From assembly GCA_010015655.1 (NCBI GenBank), contig ML976694.1:409310-473309 (forward strand): a stretch of 64,000 nt of DNA, read 5' to 3'. The notes beneath the pieces are model-generated. The model searched no databases and was not told the origin of the DNA. It worked only from the letters and a program-made list of their open reading frames with translations. Source of the stretch: Bimuria novae-zelandiae CBS 107.79. Taxonomy: Eukaryota > Ascomycota > Dothideomycetes > Pleosporales > Didymosphaeriaceae. Made by a program: the position numbers and the translations under genes. Within the stretch, counting starts at the first letter, position 1, and every line of letters begins with the position of its first letter. Positions 1 through 13,677 of this stretch are shown piece after piece.

Positions 1-1763
1 GGATATGTAAGACAAGTATATAATTGGCCTCCTACTCCTCGCGGGCGTACTTATAGTGGATATCGATATGTTTAGTCCGCTCGTGGTGGCCCTTGCTGTT
101 AAGCAAGTGAACAGCAGACTAACTATTAGAATAGATCTATATAGGTCCTTTATTAAGGAGGTGCAACTCTATAAGTAGGCGACAAAGCTAGGCAGCTTCT
201 TTTGCAGCGTAGGTTATTATAACCTACTCTGCCTCTATAGAAGACGTTGTGACAATCCGCTAGTAATAGGATTTGTAGGAAATAGTACCTCTAGCTAGCT
301 TAAAGGCGTAGCCTAAGGAGAATTTACGGCTACTACAATTATTAGCATATGCAGAATCTGTGTATCTAGTTAGCGTTAGTAATGTTTAATTAGTGCTACT
401 GTCTTTGGCTAATAGTTATATGCTAAGGTTAGGCTAGTACTTAAAGTAGCGAACGAGACGTTTAAGTAGGCCATATTACTTTTTAGTAGGGTTACTCGCA
501 AACGCGCTAAGAAGTTAACACTCTATAAAGCGTTAAGGCGTACAAGTCCTATCGGGTAGATTAGACAGGTAATAAGTAACTAGTAGCGCTTTATAAGCTC
601 TTCTAGCGCCTTTTCTATTACACGCTATTACTCTAGGGCGGATAGTAGTAGTAAAGTATTAACAGGGTTAACATCTTTAAGATTGTAATCCTTAACAAGA
701 CGTTTAATATAGGGGTCTATAGTAAGAGAGATTGTCTAATTAGGGTGGTTACGTATAATACGGATGCTTAGGTAGTGAGCAATTAGCCCTAAGTTACGGT
801 ATTTATAGCGTTTTAAGATCTTCTATTTAAGAGCAGTTATAGCGTCCTTTATATACGTAATTAAAATAAGGTTATTAACATAGATAATAATGATTTCTCC
901 TCCACATGTAAAGACACATAGGTCTAACGTTAATAGCTTAAATCCTAGGTCCTTAAGGGAGATCTTTAGGTTGTTATACTAGAGTAAGGCAGCCTCTCTT
1001 AGTCTGTATATACCTTAGAGGAGGCGTACTATTTAGTAAGCTAGTAGGTAGCCTTTAGGTAGTTTAAGGAGGACAACATGCTCTAAGGAGAGGTAAGCGT
1101 TTAAGTATATAGTAACTATATTAACCTGCTTATACTCTAGATCCTTAGTAATAATAATTATAAAAACTACTCTCAGCGTCGTCATGCGTACGACGTAGCT
1201 ATATACGTCTTAGTACTAAAAGGCTTAGGTCTATTAATTACTATAAGTAACTATCTTAGCCTTAACCTTTATTAACAGGCCGGCAGCGTCTCCCTTATAG
1301 TTATACACCTACTAGGTATTAATAACTTTATTCTTTAAGATTTCTTCTTTCGTTGCAGGGCGCTAAGTGTTATTCGACATAAGTAATTTAAACTTAGCCT
1401 CTATAGCGTCTATAAAAGCAGCCTTTATAGGATGCTTACTTAGAGCTCTATAATTCTATAGTTCTAGTAGCAATAAGGATAACTTTATACCTATTAATAA
1501 CTTAAACATGGCTAGTGCGAGAGAGCGTACGAACGTAATTACGCCTATCTTAACGCGTTAACGCGTTCGTTAAGAGCCTTTAGCAAGTATAAGGTAAGTA
1601 CCTAGGTTAGCAGAAATCTCTATCCTACGTAATGCGACATTGCCATGCCTAGTCAGAGGCAAGGGGCCTTTAACAGGCTCCTTAGCAGGCTCCTTAGCAG
1701 GCTCCTTAGTAGGCTCTAAGCTATTAAAGTGGCGCTCTCCTTTAGTAATTACGAGTAGTATTT

Positions 1764-1794
1764 CCTCCTCCTCCTCCTCCTCCTCCTCCTCCTC
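1764..1794. repeat. CTC microsatellite inside Copia body
   Basis: About ten CTC triplets on the plus strand, GAG on the coding strand. It would encode a poly-Glu stretch in the linker between integrase and reverse transcriptase. CTC/GAG has no CpA, so it is a poor RIP target and stands out from the mutated surroundings. Confidence 0.8.
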
Positions 1795-4698
1795 TTCGTA
1801 GCCAAGCTCATGTTCACCCCCTATATTAATAGGATTAGGTATAATAGGGCGCTTGGTTGCGGCTTGTTCGGGGAGAATAAGAGGGGCGATTAAAGTTGGC
1901 AGTGGCAGCGACAGCGGAGGCTCCTTATAAAGGGTAACTATACGTAAGTTTCTATTATAGGAGTTGAATTTAACGCTTATAGTTATAATAATAACGTGTC
2001 GTTAAGGAATCTATATCTTATAGAGGGAAGAGCCCTCTATACTTACAAAAAGTCTACGTTTAGCGCGAGATGTAAACTTTTCACCTTTAACGCGAGTGTT
2101 AACAGGCCTATATATATATCCTACATGTCTAAAAGCGTGAGTTAGTCCTAGGTTAGGCACTAGGTTAACAGCTCTAATGGCTATATACTATAGCTTATAA
2201 GGTGTCTTATTCTCTAGTACTCTGCTTATTAGGCTAAAGTTAAGTAAGCGGACCATGTATGCGGCATAGTAGGGCTAAAATGTCTCTAGTAGGCCTAATG
2301 CTATTATTGCTGCTCGAACTTAGTCCTTAGTAATACCGTTTGCTCGCTCTGTAGTCCTATTACGTAAGGGATCGTGCGGTGAAGAATACTAAAGCAGTGT
2401 ACCCTCTTTACGATAATACTCCTTTAGGTAATTACTCTTAAACTTACTAGCACTATTAAGGTGCATAATAGTAACTATTAGCTATAAGCTTACTTTTATT
2501 TATTTTAGCTAGTTAATTAGTTTGGCTATAAGAGCGGCGCGTAAGTTAGACGTAAAGAGCTAGCGTCTACGCGTTAGATTGTCTATAATAAGTAGCTAGT
2601 AGCGCTCTCCATCCTTTTAGCAGGTAATATTAGCCCTACTATATTAAGATAAATCTTCTCTAATAGACGAGTAGAGCGTGCGTGTTAACGACGAGAAATA
2701 AATTATTTTAATTTTAATAGACTACAGGGCTCATAGTTAAACAGTGTAGAATTAAATAGCTCTATACTATTAATAACCTTTAAGAGCTTTTTAATTATCT
2801 CTACATCTGCGTGGCCTATAATATGGTGCCATACATGTAGTGGGCAAGCAACCTTAAGTAGTTAAGTAAAACGTAAGGCGTATAGAGTCGCGTATATAAG
2901 CGCAAGAGGTGCCTTCTCTGCTAAGTTAATAATAAGGAAGTTAGGTATCTTATTAATCTCTAGTAAATAGGCGATCTCTTCTCTATTACTTAGGTAGAGC
3001 TTATCTTTACTACTATAGTAGTAAGCGCCCTTACGCTTAAAAGGCGCTTGCGATATAACGTTAGTAATAAAACTTAGGTAGTATAGAGCATCTTTAAATT
3101 ATATATCTATAACCTTACTATCTAAGTAGATAATACTTAGTTTAATAGTACTTTCTCTACAGACTTTAGCTATATAGGTTACTCCTTATACTTCTAACGT
3201 TGCTAAGTTTTAAAAGTCGATAAACAGCTCTCGTTTATTAATAATAATTCGATTAGCGACTATATTACAGCAGAAACGTTAGCGGTAGTTACTATTCGTA
3301 GTAGCTTTCTAAGTTAGTATCTAGGATACTGCAGCAGTTAAGTAGAACGCTAAAGTATTAGGTATAATTAAAACACTAGCGATAGCTTTCTTATTATTGC
3401 CTGTCTTATTCTTGTCCTTATCCTTATACCGTAAATGCTCTAGGATTAGCTCTTGGTGTTTCTTCTAGCAAAGCTTCTCACCTCTAGGATGCTCTCGTTT
3501 ATAGTATATGTAGTGCTACTTCTTAGGACGTAGGTTCTAGTTATAGGTCTACTTTTTATTTTAGTCTGCGCTAGTTGCAGGCGTATAATTAGGTGCGTTT
3601 AATATCTTCTTATTAGCGTTATAGTAATAACTATTAACGCGCTTTTCTTCTTATTATTTTGCCTTAGCTATAAATACCTTAACAGGCTCTTCCTTCTTAT
3701 GTTGGAGATAATCCTTAATCGCGGTAGTAAGCTTATTAACTATCTATATAGTGCTATTGCGTATATTATTATTACGCGACTTTACTTATTCTAGGAGTAT
3801 GTGCTCTAGGCTATATAGAAAATAAATAATAATTAGCTCTTTAACTAACACGTTTATTAATATACTCTAAAGTCCTCTAGTACTAATCTTATAATAGGTA
3901 AAGGTAACGCCTGTTTACGCTAGTTGCGAGCGAGCGTCTTAAAAGTAATTAATATAGTTACGTACTAAGTAGCAGGTGTTAGCACGAAGGTTAATAAAGT
4001 TAGTTTATATAGCTCGTAGGTTGTCCTGCTTAATAGGTACGACGCGATTAATAATGTATATGTATATTTTAGCTAATGAATTAAAGCTAGTTAGTGCCAG
4101 GTAGAGAGACTTGTTAACAGAGCTAATAATAGCGTTTTAGAGAGAGGCGTCCTTACTATCCTAAGCTTTAAGGCGAGTAAGAGCTGCTGCTTTAAAAGCT
4201 TGTATTTACTTATTTATAATAACTTAGGAGCGATTAGCCTTCTTATAAGTATTAAACGCCCTAGTCTCTTCTTCTTCTAATATACTATTAGTGACGATAA
4301 GTTATACGAGCGGATACTCTTTATAGTCGCGGGAGGCGTACGCAGGGCGCGCCTTTATGCCTAAAAGGATATCCTTCGCGCTACGCTCTATAGCTACGTT
4401 AGTTATCTATTTATTCTACTCCTTTTAGTTACGGCCTGTCGCGTCTAGCACGATCGCGCCTATAGTTAGAGTTAATATATTATAGATTAGTATAAGCTTA
4501 CTAGGGCTCTACTAGGTTACTATAGCTTTAGTAGTGCAAGGTTTATTCCTGCGGTGCTAAAAACTAGTGTAGGTCCGCTTTATCTCTAACGGTGCAGCGT
4601 TAGCTTCTGCGGTGTTAGATCTAGCGTAAGTACTAAGATTAATAGCAGGCTGCGCTTAGAAGGGCGACATAACCTAACAGATAAGTAGGGCTCAAAAG

Positions 4699-4915
4699 TG
4701 GACAGAAAGTCGATGTGTATTGTGTGTGTGCTGAGACTAGCTATCTATAGTACACGAACAGAGAATCGATGACTAAGCAGGTGCACGGTGGACCGTAGGG
4801 TCACCAGGGCAACTGACAGTTCCCACTCACATCGTCGGTTTGCAGACACTTGCTTGTTGTTGTTTTCCTGCAGTCCTTGGCTCAACGCTCGAATAACGCG
4901 CTCCAAGCCACAACA
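4699..4915 (-). repeat. 5' LTR of the first Copia element
   Basis: On the minus strand this 217-bp segment begins TGTTGTGGCT and ends TTTCTGTCCA, i.e. TG...CA, and ends 28 bp before the gag ATG. Its base composition is normal, unlike the AT-rich body beside it. Its size is close to the 223-bp LTR of the second Copia element. The partner LTR is outside the window, so the boundary is inferred from the termini and position. Confidence 0.6.
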
Positions 4916-5091
4916 ATAAGAGCTCTCCATGATTTCCGTTCTCGTCCCCAGGGGTTAACTTTGTAGCCTGAAGTCGACCGGTGGCTCACTTCCCAATCTG
5001 AGATGAAGATGCAGATCGATGCGAAATCGGGTTCGGGTCACTCCAATGCAAGATCTTTTCTTTAAGCGCTTCAATCCAGCCCAACATCCTT

Positions 5092-7136
5092 TCAGGCGAA
5101 CGGTGGAATCCCCATTCTTACATCAACAAACTCCCTCCAGTCAGAAACTCTCGCGCTTCCCTCTCTAGCTTGATCGCTGTTCAGGTCCACTCTGTTCCAA
5201 ATCGCTTTTACCAAGCCCATAACAACATCATAGTTGCCAATTCTTCTTTCTTTGGATCCCTCGTCGAACAATCTCATTATCTCGATACGATCCCGGTCCT
5301 CCTTGACATTACATGCCACAATAAACAATGGCCAAGGAGAAGCGCAAACGTCCATCCGGTCGAGCAACATGAAAGCCTGACGAACAAGAGCCGAAATACT
5401 GGTAATTGCCTTGGGTGACATGGGTGAGCCAGGCCTCTCAAGCGACGGTGCGGCTCCTGGATATGTGTTGTACAAATAAAGAATCGCGGCAACGCGGTAA
5501 AACTCCGCCGTCAAGTGGACCTGCGTGCGCGATATGTGGCCGGCGCATTTGTCGCTCCAGATACATACTTCCTGCCGCAGGCTAAGTAAGCGCATTCTCA
5601 AATGAACGGCCAAGGCTGTAACATCAGATTCCGAACAGGAGACGTTCAGTGTGAGAAGGGTACGCAATTGATTGATACATGAGATCAATCGCAGCAATTC
5701 GTTCGAGCATCCTGATACTCCGACAATCTTATTATCTGTGTCAGTCTCTAAATTGTACTGATAGCCGGGATTGGAGGCTCACATACTCTTTGATCCACAA
5801 CAAAACTTTCTGGGACCAGGATGTCATGGACTGAGGGTGATTGTGTGTCGAACTGGTATGGATACGAGAATTCGGACAAAATATGGTGGTACTCGTACCA
5901 GTCCTTAAGGAAAGGATTGCATTTGTGTTGGTGTTCGGGGAGGAGCCGACGGTAGCTGGTGACGACGTTAAGAGCACCTTGGAGGTGCGTATGCCAGCTT
6001 GTGTCTGACGAATCAAAAACCTCAATCCAGTCAGTCTCGGATATCTCTACCAGTCCAATCAGGCGATTTCAGAAGCTTACACTGTACAAGCAAAGCATCA
6101 TGCATGTCGCAAATTGCGTTATACGGTCTCTCTCGTCTAGGAGCATTCCACAGTCGAAACTTCTGGAAAGCGCTTTGATAGCCTTCAACTTGTGCCCGAG
6201 CGCCTCTTCGCGACTTCCCGAATGGAATGATGCCAGCGCTAGTGTGGCGTGCAAAAGACTCGCCGATGCGTCTGTCGACGTCAACGCCATGGGCAAGAGC
6301 TCGAGACGAAAGCCATTCGTGCTATCATCGATGGTTGTGAGCATTCGCGCAACAATCGAGTCGTCTGCAAATCTTCAGATTAGCGTACCCGATCTTGTTT
6401 TCGTAACGACATCTGAACCAACGGATTGCGATCTCAGACCCATCTTGCCGCACCAAGGCAATGAAATGCGAGCTGGGCGTTATCGCCCAGATGAATCAGC
6501 CCTACCCGCAGCAGTACGATAGGCGAGACGCCCAGGCATCGGAACACTCACAATAAGACAAAAGAGTTCTCTCGCGTTCACCTAGGCCAGGGTTCCAGAG
6601 CTCGAGTGTGAGGCTCTGCGGCACGCTGCTCGGTGCGCAAACGCCAACCATCGGACAGCCTATAGCGACCAGATCTCGCGTAGTGTATTTCTGCCCTTCA
6701 AGGTCCCCGACACTCATGTTGAGGAACGAGAATTTACCGGACTTAGTCATATAGTTGGTCGCGCTAGCGTCCGGCTCTGCTTTGTATCTCTTCTGCGTTC
6801 TTCGTCCATCATACTTATCGGGCCACGCAAGCTTCAGTCCATAGCCTTTACAGTCCCTATTTGCCCTCGTACAATTCGCGCATGCCGGTAGTGCGCGATC
6901 GCACCCAACTTTGCGTTCTACCCATTGATCAGTCAGAAACAACAAACGGCAGTATGAATCGGCAAGAGACGAACAAGGCATACACTCAGGCGTGTACATG
7001 TATGCCTTGACGTATATATGGTCGCTAATATTCGCCTAGTTCTTTCAACCGACAATCACCACGTCCAGTTCTCGCTCAGAAGAAAAAAGAATCAGTAGCA
7101 CATACCTTTGCACGTCCAACAATTACTTTTAGCCAT
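5092..7136 (-). CDS. Zn2Cys6 transcription factor with Fungal_trans_2 domain, 516 aa, five exons
   Basis: Predicted exons, complement of 7136-7106, 6917-6552, 6364-6081, 6020-5787 and 5727-5092, keep frame at every junction and give 516 residues. Exon 1 encodes MAKSNCWTCK; splicing to exon 2 completes a binuclear zinc cluster, CWTC-KERKVGC...PACANC...RDC, with the family spacing C-x2-C-x6-C. From about residue 130 the protein matches the fungal-specific regulatory domain PF11951, with landmarks TTIDDSTNGFRLELLPMAL, SDTSWHTHLQGALNVV and YEYHHILSEFSYP. It is probably a nuclear DNA-binding regulator; the target is unknown. Introns are 188, 187, 60 and 59 nt. The third intron's acceptor is TTGAG, weaker than usual. 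The gene lies just right of the Copia LTR but shows no sign of RIP. Confidence 0.88.
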
Positions 7137-10100
7137 CAGTGCAGTCATGTCTCCCGCATGATACTTGCTCCACCCCGATATCGCGCTCTATACCGTCTTC
7201 ACGACCTTGAAAAATCGATACGGCAAGAACATACAGATTAGAAGAACCGCAAGTTCAAGTGGCGCTAAACTTGTGCAGGCAATCCAGATTGTGCGAGAGG
7301 CTTATGTATCGAACAAGTCACGATTGGCCTACACCGCTTTACCCACGAGCTCGCAAGCCAATAAGTCAGTATATAAGAGTGCGCGTGGAAGGTATGCCTC
7401 AGACCTCTTGGCAAATGCAGCAGTACGCGATACTAGCCCTGGCATAGCCCTGGCCCCCTCAGCAGGCGCTCCGCCCCTCGACGGGCTTACTTCTGCTCTG
7501 GAATCCATGCTAAACAGTCCTCTAGGAATCCTTCCGTCATGTACTATATCAAATCGAAGAGCGTCGATTCCTCGAACACGAGGTAAGTTTACCTGCTGCT
7601 CACCTGGTCTCCGTCGCGAATCGGCCCCATTGGTAGATTTTATGTTCTGATTGGTGGTGGGGTTATCCACAGTACGTTGATTGGCTCACTCGTATTCCTC
7701 TGCATCCATTAAGCCTCGTTCATACGTTTGCGCTTGACTATTTCGAGGCAGTAATCGAGCTTGGCAACGATGCGAGACCAGGAGTAGGCGCAGATTCCGC
7801 CGCTACCGTTAACGCCATGCCACGCTACGCGACAGAAAAATACAGGAGATTGCTTGTATGACACGTTCGCGCAATCAAGTGACCTCATGCTACGGGCCAT
7901 ATCGGTCTCGGGAACGCTGAAATGATGTCTGCTGCGTCTCGAATACGCCTCGCCAAATTGCCGCCGATTTGACCGAAGCCTCGAATGGAGAAGTTGTGGT
8001 GCAACCAGACAACGAAAACAAGTCCGCTAACAACCCTCAGACATTACTTAGCGCAACAATGGTCGAACCTTCCCCCATAGCATTGGAGAACTGATTGACT
8101 AGGAATGATCAGCTTTGTTTGTACCTGCTCTTTCCTAAGAACTCTATGGCCATTCGATGACAACCAGGACGAAGAATGCGCGGTACGCGGTTCTGCCGTC
8201 CCATTGCAGTTCGTAGTTATTGCAGTGGAGTTGCACATGAGTTACTGACGCTAGCCGTATACCCCTGGCCATTAAAAAGCCTAGAACTCATTCACACATG
8301 TCCGCCTCCAAGATTCCCATGCTAGGCTAGGGTTAAAGCCATCCGGGTGGCTGAGTCCTTAAACGAGTCTCCTGTAGCAAGCTGATGCTAATCTCGAGGC
8401 TGCTCTGTGCGTGCGAGTGTGCAAGGCCGCATTCGTTTTGAATACAAGCAAGCACTCCCGAAAACTCTAACGTTGTTGTATTGATCTGAGTTAAGGGTTT
8501 GCAATGCACAACTCGCGTCACCTCTTGATATAATCTCGGACCGTTAAATGTCTTCTTCACATCTCCAAGTTCAGCAAACAAAGCTGTTCAACGACCTTCA
8601 CCCGCGAATACGCTTACTGCAAGCAACCGTCGTCTTCCTGAACGCAGCCAAGGAATCGATTGGCGCCCTAGAACAGAACAGCGTGGCAGAATCCCACAGA
8701 TCCATGACTAAGGATACACCCACAAACACAAATCGAAGTCCTCGTATAGGGAATGCGTCACTCCGAACCCTTCCTCGCTTCGGCCCTGGGCTCTCGGCTC
8801 TGGAGCTTACCACGTCTATTCGTACATCATTTCCCACAAACGGTATAGACTAACTCGAAAGGTACTCCTTCGTGCACGGCGACGGATGCGTTTATATAGA
8901 TTTACTGGTAGGCTAAGGCCCTATCTACACCCGTTACTTTGTCACGCTACTTTTGGGTCTTGAAGCTCGCGGTATGACATGTGTAGTAATGCATGTCGCT
9001 ATTTTAGGCATTGGACTGGCTGCTTCGAGCCTATCGCTCGCTCGTTCATCAGAGACCGTAGACAAGCACCGCGTTATCCGCGGAGAGGAGCAGGATGTGG
9101 TCTCAGTTCTTCTAAGATGCACTTCCGATCAACTCTCCGAAGTCTTCCGTTTGAAGTCGTAGAAGAGACTACTTAGTCCATCCTCTAAAATGTACACACA
9201 CTACCGAGACTTGCAGCAAATTATGACCTCTTCCGTGGTACATGCTGTGTACTAACCCACACTGAAGGCCAGCACAACGAGCATTTTAAACAGAATACAC
9301 GATGTAAGTAACTTGATAGTATGTCGAAAATACGTCGACTGGAATATACACAGCCTAGTCACAACACATATGCCTAGTTTGGGCGTTGGGTTTGAGCGCA
9401 TGGGGGCCGTCTCTACGTGTATATCTACGTGTATATCGCTCATAGGCTACCCAGGCTTTCAGCGAAGATAAATCCCCAGGAGGATCAGCCAGCGCCGGTT
9501 TACTCTACTCGACTGCTGCCTAGAGTGAAGCATGCCTTCGAGAGGCAAGACAAATTAGAAACCCTAATGTCGTTGCCAAAATGGAACTTTCGCACGGCAT
9601 AAATTGGAATGGTTGCTAGTAAGATATATCTCCGGTGCTAAGCAAGGCAGACGGGAGGTACCGCCTCGTGTACACTAGTTACGTTTACGACTTGGTAGGG
9701 TTTTAGTCGTGTATGATAGGTATTTGGTGAGGGTGAGGCTTACACATTACGCATCATGCAGATTAACTCTCGGTAGATTTTGAATTGCCGCGCGAGGCGC
9801 GGGTAATACCGCTGGGGCAGTGCGGAAGGTGAGATTATTGCCTGGACGAGCAGGGTAGTATCTGCGTAAGTAACCCCAACCATGCTATATGCATGCGCGT
9901 GAGACGGACGTGTAATGCGCGGTATGCACGGGTGCGACAGTTCCTCCAACTAATCGTATACTGAACGCGGTATACCTACTCCTCAACAACATCCAAACAC
10001 CTTCTTAATCGGATTATCCAATCACCACGACTTCCCACATCCAGCCACCGAGAGCTCCTGATTGGCATACCAGGAGTGAGCAATACCTAAGAATCTGTAG

Positions 10101-11030
10101 GCTTCAACATAAAAAATCCAAACAACAAAACCATAGCCCCATAGACAAAGTGGATACATTAGTACTAGTCCGAATATGTTTAACTGGAGTATCGTAAAAG
10201 CTCTTGCTTATTCGAACTTGTGCCTCTATAATATGTCACCGTGTAATTCTTATATTTCGTGCAAGTATTTAACGTGTAGTGTTTATGTTTCTTGTATCGA
10301 CTTAACCTGGAACCGCTTTATGCTCTGTCGTTGCTGAAGCCCAGCGAGGGAAGGTATTGGGACGGGCGAATACCCAAGTGGTGTTTACCTTTCGCTCCTC
10401 AGAGACAAGTGAGGCAGGCAGGTACGCCCTGAAGATCGCGGAGTATAACATCACGCATACCAAACAGCCAAGTTCAAAAGCGGTAAAAACTCTATATTGT
10501 GAATATTCACAGTCGAAAAGGATCACCGCAGCGTGGCTCATGCATCGCTGCTAATGTACTCCTGCCGAAGATGCCGAAGATACCGGAAATACCCAGACAC
10601 CTGTGATGCTAAATCCTTTTTCCCCGCCTGTGATGCAAGAGCTAGAACACCCGAGAACTCCGTCTGAAGAATGCTAGAAAGTCGTTATAAAACATGTATG
10701 ATCGAAGCCGAGCACAATAATAGCAGTAACATCCCGGGTTACAATGCGAAGGCTCGGCGTCTTCGGTGGATACAACTGCGCGCATGCTGTCCCAGCTCAA
10801 TACCGAAAAGGCTGGATGACGTGCCGTGCTAGGTGTGCTGTATAGTTCCCCCATAACACCACTGAGGGCGATGCTCAACACTCGTGTACTGTGCCACCCT
10901 CACATATTCTGACCCCACATGAAAAGCGCCTTGTGTTGCGCCGATGACAAAGGTAGGGGTATAGGTATAGCATGAAATCCTCTTGAAGCGTCCTGAACGC
11001 GCCGCAAGTAGTCGTCTCGCTCGTCATCAT
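7137..11030. other. Long gene-poor interval
   Basis: About 3.9 kb with normal base composition. Open frames of 60-160 codons occur on both strands, often overlapping in antisense (for example 7165-7650 plus and 7329-7670 minus). None shows a recognisable domain, and none could be extended through convincing splice sites. It holds the divergent promoter of the transcription factor near 7137-7250. I see no RNA gene or repeat here. Confidence 0.5.
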
Positions 11031-13677
11031 TCACTCTGCATTCACCCGCCTCCGGCTTAGGCTCGCGCTGCGACCGAGTGGAAAGCTCCCACCTATCGAG
11101 TTCCGATTCGAGGCGAACTGGGTCCTGTTTGCCGGCTCCAGTGGATGTTTGTCATATGCCGAAGAGATCTGGGCGCTAGCTCCGTACCTTCGTTTGCCCA
11201 GAGACGAGGTAGTCTCCCTATCACTGTCTCGGTAAAGAAGGTTGTTTTCATTTCCGTTCAGAGTCGTACGGCGCGCTGGCGCTGTTTGTAGAGATGGCGA
11301 CGGCTGTAAGTCAGGCAACGGTTCTTGAGAAGTGTATTCTCTGCTGCGCCGTGACTTGTGTGCAGTACGCGTCGAGACATTGCGGAAATCGGTCATCGCG
11401 CGTGAGGGTGCCCGTATGGTTGGGTCGTCGTCCTCTGGCTCTGCAGCACGGCGGCGATACAGGCTGGTGCCGGCTCGATCTAGACGGAATATCTCCAAAC
11501 GAGATGGAGCTTGCGATTGCGATAGAGTTGGTGGCTCCAGACTTGCTTCGCGCCTGTTTAGGAGGCTGCTCCGACGCGCTTCTATGCGGCTCATTGCCCT
11601 GCTAGGACTTGGTTGAGTGAGGACATCACTCTCGGGCTCGATACTCTGGCGGACGTTTGGTGATTCACCGTTGATTTGGAGACTAGGGCGACGAGATACG
11701 GTGGCAGCTGACGATCTCTGCACGGCGGGGCTTATGAGACCGGTCTTGTTGTCGTGAAGCTCGATGCACAGATCTGTGAGATTGCGGCACTAGTTTCGAG
11801 ATCAGCATATGCACGGAGACAGGAAAGGTTACCAGGAAAACATACAAGGTGGTCTGCCTTCCGTCGGACCTGCCGGTCAGGTATCGAGGAGCCGCCCAAG
11901 ATGTGATTGGTGGAATGAAAGGTCCCTTGCGGGCCGCCGCTTCCTGCCATCTCGGCCAAAGCAAGCGCTTCTGCAGCAGTCGCTTCCAGCGCACGATAGA
12001 CTGCCGGCGACACATGCGGCTTCACTTTGCCCAATGCTTCGTGCAACAGGGGATGGATCTTGGTAGGGGTGGAGATGGCCACCGTGGACTCGGACGTTGC
12101 CGGTTTCTTCTGCTGTTTTGGTGAGGAGGAGACTGTAGTGGCGGCGGTATTTGCTGTCCGTGGACGGTCGGCAGAGGCTTGGGCGACGGCAGCTCCAGAG
12201 GTGGCCGGTATCTTCCCACCCAGTTCTAACCGCTTCATCCTTGACTTCAGTTCGTCCAGTTCATCCCACATTGACGTCGCGGGTCCCGTGCTGCCGTGCG
12301 ACTCGGTGCCTTCATATTTCGATCGTGCCTCAGGCGGCGTATCAACATGTGGGACCGGGGGGTTGTCGCGCGAAGAGGAGTGGTAGTGCAGATTCGAAGG
12401 CTTGAACGCTCCATTGCGATTGTTCGGTGGTGTCTGGAGCGCATCCGGTTGGGAAGAGCGTCGCCTGCCCGCTTCAAACTGTGCCAGGAAGTCTTTTGGA
12501 GACAGGGTGGAGTCCTTCTGCCGCGCCTTCACGACCTCGACTTGTGCTATGAAGTCTCTTGGGGAGAAGCTACTGTTCGTACCAACGTGGGTCGAATATG
12601 CACGTGATTCTGGTTCCTTGTCTTGCACCAGCGAAGTAGCTGAGCGTCTTGTCCTGGGCGAGATCTCGGTGGGGCGTGTGCGTGGTGTGAAGACAGGGTT
12701 GGCAGGTGTCAGTGGTGACTGTTCCCGCGTGCTTCTTGCCGAGGAGGGAAGGAGCGAGGAACGCCGGTACTGGCTGCTCGCCTGCGTATCAATTGCCGCT
12801 GGGAACTTGGTACCGTTTGGCCTGGACAGACTGGACGTCGCCGCAGAAGAAGATGGTAGGGATGAGGGTAGGGATTGCCGGTTGCTGCTGCGGGCTATGC
12901 GCGACTGTGAAGAAGGGGTAAGCGTGTGTTACGACAAAATGATGTCAGTTGTCTGGGAAGCCTCCCAGGCGCGAAGGAGAGCGTAGATGAATGCGGACCT
13001 ACCCGTACTCTGTCGGACCGTGATATGATGTTTGCAGTGTTGTCATGTGCACTATCCTCCGCAATGTTCAGGAACAGGTCCTCTCCGCCATCTTCTGCGC
13101 CCGAGGTGTCGGTGTCTCCATAGCGGCTTTCCGCGGTACGCCGGGTTTGCAGTCGCGGGCGCGCAGTGAATTCATATGGGGAGGTTGCCTCGCTGGAGCC
13201 AGCCATGCGGTCGGCCGAAATTGAGAACGAGCGGGTGGGTGTGTGGGTGTCTTGCTTGGGCCAGGTGCCAGACGCGCTTATTGGGGGCCCGCGAGACGTA
13301 TCGCCATAGGCTTTGCCGAAGGAGCTGAAGGAGGCTGGCGGCCGTCGAGTGCCTGGCGAGCGGGGCTCTTTCCCGTTCGAAGCTTGCTGAGGAGAAAAGT
13401 AGGAGGGCGTTGTTGCAGGCGTTGCAGTCGCCGACAATGAAACCTGGCTAGTCGGCGTGCGCGTGGGGTTTGAGGCTCTTCGCGAGCGCGGTGACGTGCC
13501 TGCCGAGCTCGTAGAAGGTAGGCGCAACAGTGAAGGTCGTTCCGACGGCGATTGATTGTGCGAATTGTGCGAATGTTTGGGTGTCGTTGCTTGCGCGTCA
13601 GCCATGGGGCGCGTCAATCGAGAGTGCGAGGTTGGTTCGGCCATAGCGCCGGTCGCAGTGCGTTGGCGCATATGCAT
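11031..13677 (-). CDS. Serine/arginine-rich conserved fungal protein of unknown function, 829 aa
   Basis: Three predicted exons, complement of 13677-13003, 12904-11833 and 11773-11031, join in frame with introns of 98 and 59 nt to give 829 residues. The N-terminus and C-terminus are low-complexity, rich in Ser, Thr, Pro and Arg. The middle carries two short SPRDF-IAQ / SPKDF-LAQFE repeats, a charged helix (WDELDELKSRMKRLE) and a compact conserved-looking segment starting HPLLHEALGKVKPHVSPAVY. I recall similar fungal proteins, sometimes labelled in databases as cell-wall anchor proteins, but nothing here supports that: there is no signal peptide, transmembrane segment or anchor motif. Function is not known. 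MAEPTSHS, 11 codons downstream, is a possible alternative start. Expression and partners cannot be told from sequence. Confidence 0.75.

Larger units (their letters stand above)
1..4915 (-). mobile_element. Ty1/Copia LTR retrotransposon, RIP-degenerated, 3' end beyond the window
   Basis: Read on the minus strand, the first 100 bases encode the C-terminal RNase H signature of Copia polyproteins (NSKGHHERTKHIDIHYKY). Around 865-905 there is a reverse-transcriptase core reading IIIYVNNLILIT, a YVDDLILI motif in which both Asp codons appear changed by G-to-A. The gag ATG is at 4670. Between these points the frame is full of TAA and TAG codons where CAA/CAG or similar would be expected, typical of RIP, so the element cannot make a protein. 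The 3' LTR lies left of the window. The 5' LTR (4699-4915) is not mutated. Assignment to Copia is firm; the LTR boundary rests on TG...CA ends. Confidence 0.85.

Noticed and set aside
4745..4930. 61-codon minus-strand frame
   Set aside because: Lies almost entirely inside the 5' LTR of the first Copia element.
6501..6999. Reading the transcription factor as starting at an ATG near 6999
   Set aside because: That start gives no proper first half of the zinc cluster; the exon at 7136-7106 restores C-x2-C-x6-C exactly.
7165..7670. Overlapping frames of 161 (plus) and 113 (minus) codons
   Set aside because: Open on both strands, no family signature, no splice support; typical chance frames in GC-balanced DNA.
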